Part shown: positions 6,181 to 7,148 of the stretch, in pieces | Layout: every line of letters begins with the position of its first letter | Numbering within the stretch: position 1 is the first letter of the stretch | Source of the DNA: DASPKS01 sp035628035 | GTDB taxonomy: Bacteria; Bacteroidota; Rhodothermia; Rhodothermales; Rubricoccaceae | Length of the DNA: 7,148 nucleotides | NCBI GenBank assembly: GCA_035628035.1 | Contig: DASPKS010000169.1 | Span: 1-7,148 of the forward strand | Direction of reading: 5' to 3' | Notes under the pieces: generated by a model | The model's database searches: none | The model's input: the letters and a program-made list of their open reading frames with translations, nothing else | Told to the model about the DNA's origin: nothing | Position numbers and translations under genes: made by a program

Positions 6181-7148
6181 TCATCCCCCCACGAACAACA
6201 TCACCGCGACGACCACCACGACGCCGACGACGACGGCCAGCGCGTAATGCTGCACGAAGCCGGTCTGCAGCGGGCGCAGCGCCGCACCGACGTTCCGGAC
6301 GAAGCGGGCCAGCCCGTTCACGGCGCCGTCCACGCCCTTCTCGTCGAACGGCGCAAGCACGCGCCGCGCGCCGCCCACGACGGGCTTCACGACCGTCGCG
6401 TCGTAGAGCTCGTCCACGAAGTACTTGCCGGCGAGGACGCGGTAGAGCGCGCCCATCTTGTAGCGGAGCCAGCTGTCGGCCTCCAGCTCGCGGCGGCCCC
6501 ACCGGGCCCACGCGATGAGCAGGCCCACGACGGCGATGGCGCCGCCGAGCGCGAGGAGCCCCCACTCGGTCGAATGCGAGACCTCCCACTCAATCTCGGC
6601 CTCGAACACCGGCCCGCCGTGCTCAGCGCCGAGCCAGTGGTGGATCCAGCTGCTCCCGAGGAGGGCCGGCAGCCCAAGGAAGCCGCCCACGGCCGAGAGC
6701 GCCGCGAGCACCACGAGCGGGACCGTCATCGTCCATGGGCTCTCGTGGGGACGCACGTCGAGCGCGGCCGGCCAGCGCTCCTCGCCCTCGAACGTGAGGA
6801 GGTAGCACCGCCCCATGTAGATCGCCGTCAGGAGCGCCGTCCCGAGCCCGACGAGCCAGACGGCGTGGGCCCAGAACACGTCGTAGTTCTGCCCGTAGCG
6901 GAACGCGCTGAAGAGGATCTCGTCCTTCGAGAAGAACCCCGCCAGCGGCGGCAGCCCGGCGATGGCGAGCGTGGCGACGAGGAACGTCCAGTGCGTCTGC
7001 GGCAGGTAACGCCGGAGGTTCCCCATCGTCCGCATGTCCTGGGGGTCGAACGGCTCGTGGTGGCCGTGGGCCTCGTGGTGCCGGCGGTGCTCCACCTCGT
7101 GCTCGACGTGGTGCATCGCGTGGATCACGCTCCCGGAGCCGAGGAAGA
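6181..7148 (-). CDS. nuoL: NADH-quinone oxidoreductase subunit L, C-terminal part (5' end outside window)
   Basis: NuoL is the distal antiporter-like subunit of complex I, at the tip of the membrane arm. About 321 codons are visible; full NuoL is usually 600-700 residues, so roughly half is missing at the N-terminal side. The frame is open to the edge and begins FLGSGSVIHAMHH, a typical NuoL membrane helix. There is therefore no start codon here; GTG at 7126-7128 and ATG at 7114-7116 are internal. LPPLAGFFSKDEIL includes the conserved Lys-Asp pair (6922-6927) matching E. coli Lys399-Asp400. YFVDELYDATVVKP (about 6420-6380) and the following long amphipathic stretch match the lateral helix HL, which runs along the membrane arm. 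The protein ends in a last membrane helix (HYALAVVVGVVVVVAVMLFV). A His-rich loop sits at 7057-7122. The stop TGA is at 6181-6183. Confidence 0.97.
   Translation of the reverse strand, partial: FLGSGSVIHAMHHVEHEVEHRRHHEAHGHHEPFDPQDMRTMGNLRRYLPQTHWTFLVATLAIAGLPPLAGFFSKDEILFSAFRYGQNYDVFWAHAVWLVGLGTALLTAIYMGRCYLLTFEGEERWPAALDVRPHESPWTMTVPLVVLAALSAVGGFLGLPALLGSSWIHHWLGAEHGGPVFEAEIEWEVSHSTEWGLLALGGAIAVVGLLIAWARWGRRELEADSWLRYKMGALYRVLAGKYFVDELYDATVVKPVVGGARRVLAPFDEKGVDGAVNGLARFVRNVGAALRPLQTGFVQHYALAVVVGVVVVVAVMLFVGG

Noticed and set aside
6181..7128. Apparent start of a separate 315-codon gene at 7128
   Set aside because: The codon is an internal GTG; the frame continues open to the window edge with typical NuoL sequence, so this is the C-terminal part of a larger gene.

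Overview
This is a G+C-rich window with every supported gene on the minus strand. It holds the 3' end of a respiratory complex I (nuo) cluster followed by a superoxide dismutase gene. In transcription order (high to low coordinates) the genes are nuoL (C-terminal part, entering from the right edge), nuoM, an NhaD/ion-transporter-superfamily antiporter, a pterin-4a-carbinolamine dehydratase (pcd), nuoN, an unrecognised 187-residue soluble protein with a possible PH-like fold, and a Mn-type superoxide dismutase that runs off the left edge.

The likely source is a G+C-rich member of the Rhodothermia (Bacteroidota), for example a relative of Rhodothermus, Salinibacter or Rubricoccaceae. This is inference from two points. 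First, the order nuoL-nuoM-nhaD-pcd-nuoN is, from memory of the literature, the unusual arrangement reported for the complex I genes of Rhodothermus marinus. Second, none of the six visible start codons has a convincing Shine-Dalgarno sequence, which is usual in Bacteroidota. No marker gene settles the taxonomy.

Layout: 6181-7148 is nuoL (partial) and 4503-6143 is nuoM. 3072-4478 is the antiporter and 2774-3067 is pcd. 1276-2760 is nuoN, 688-1251 is the unknown gene and 1-618 is sodA (partial at its 3' end). The gaps inside the nuoL-to-unknown run are only 4 to 37 bases, so this looks like one transcription unit. The largest gap is the 69 bases between the unknown gene and sodA, which hold an imperfect inverted repeat at 651-680 that may be a terminator or operator. 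No stretch over 300 bases lacks a gene, and I saw no tRNA, rRNA, CRISPR array, insertion sequence or long repeat.

How the genes work together: NuoL, NuoM and NuoN are the three large antiporter-like membrane subunits that pump protons when complex I oxidises NADH and reduces quinone. All keep their key charged residues. The embedded antiporter could exchange Na+ against the proton gradient that complex I makes. The pcd product recycles a pterin cofactor and has no obvious link to respiration. Superoxide dismutase removes superoxide, a by-product of complex I, but here it seems to be a separate or only partly coupled unit.
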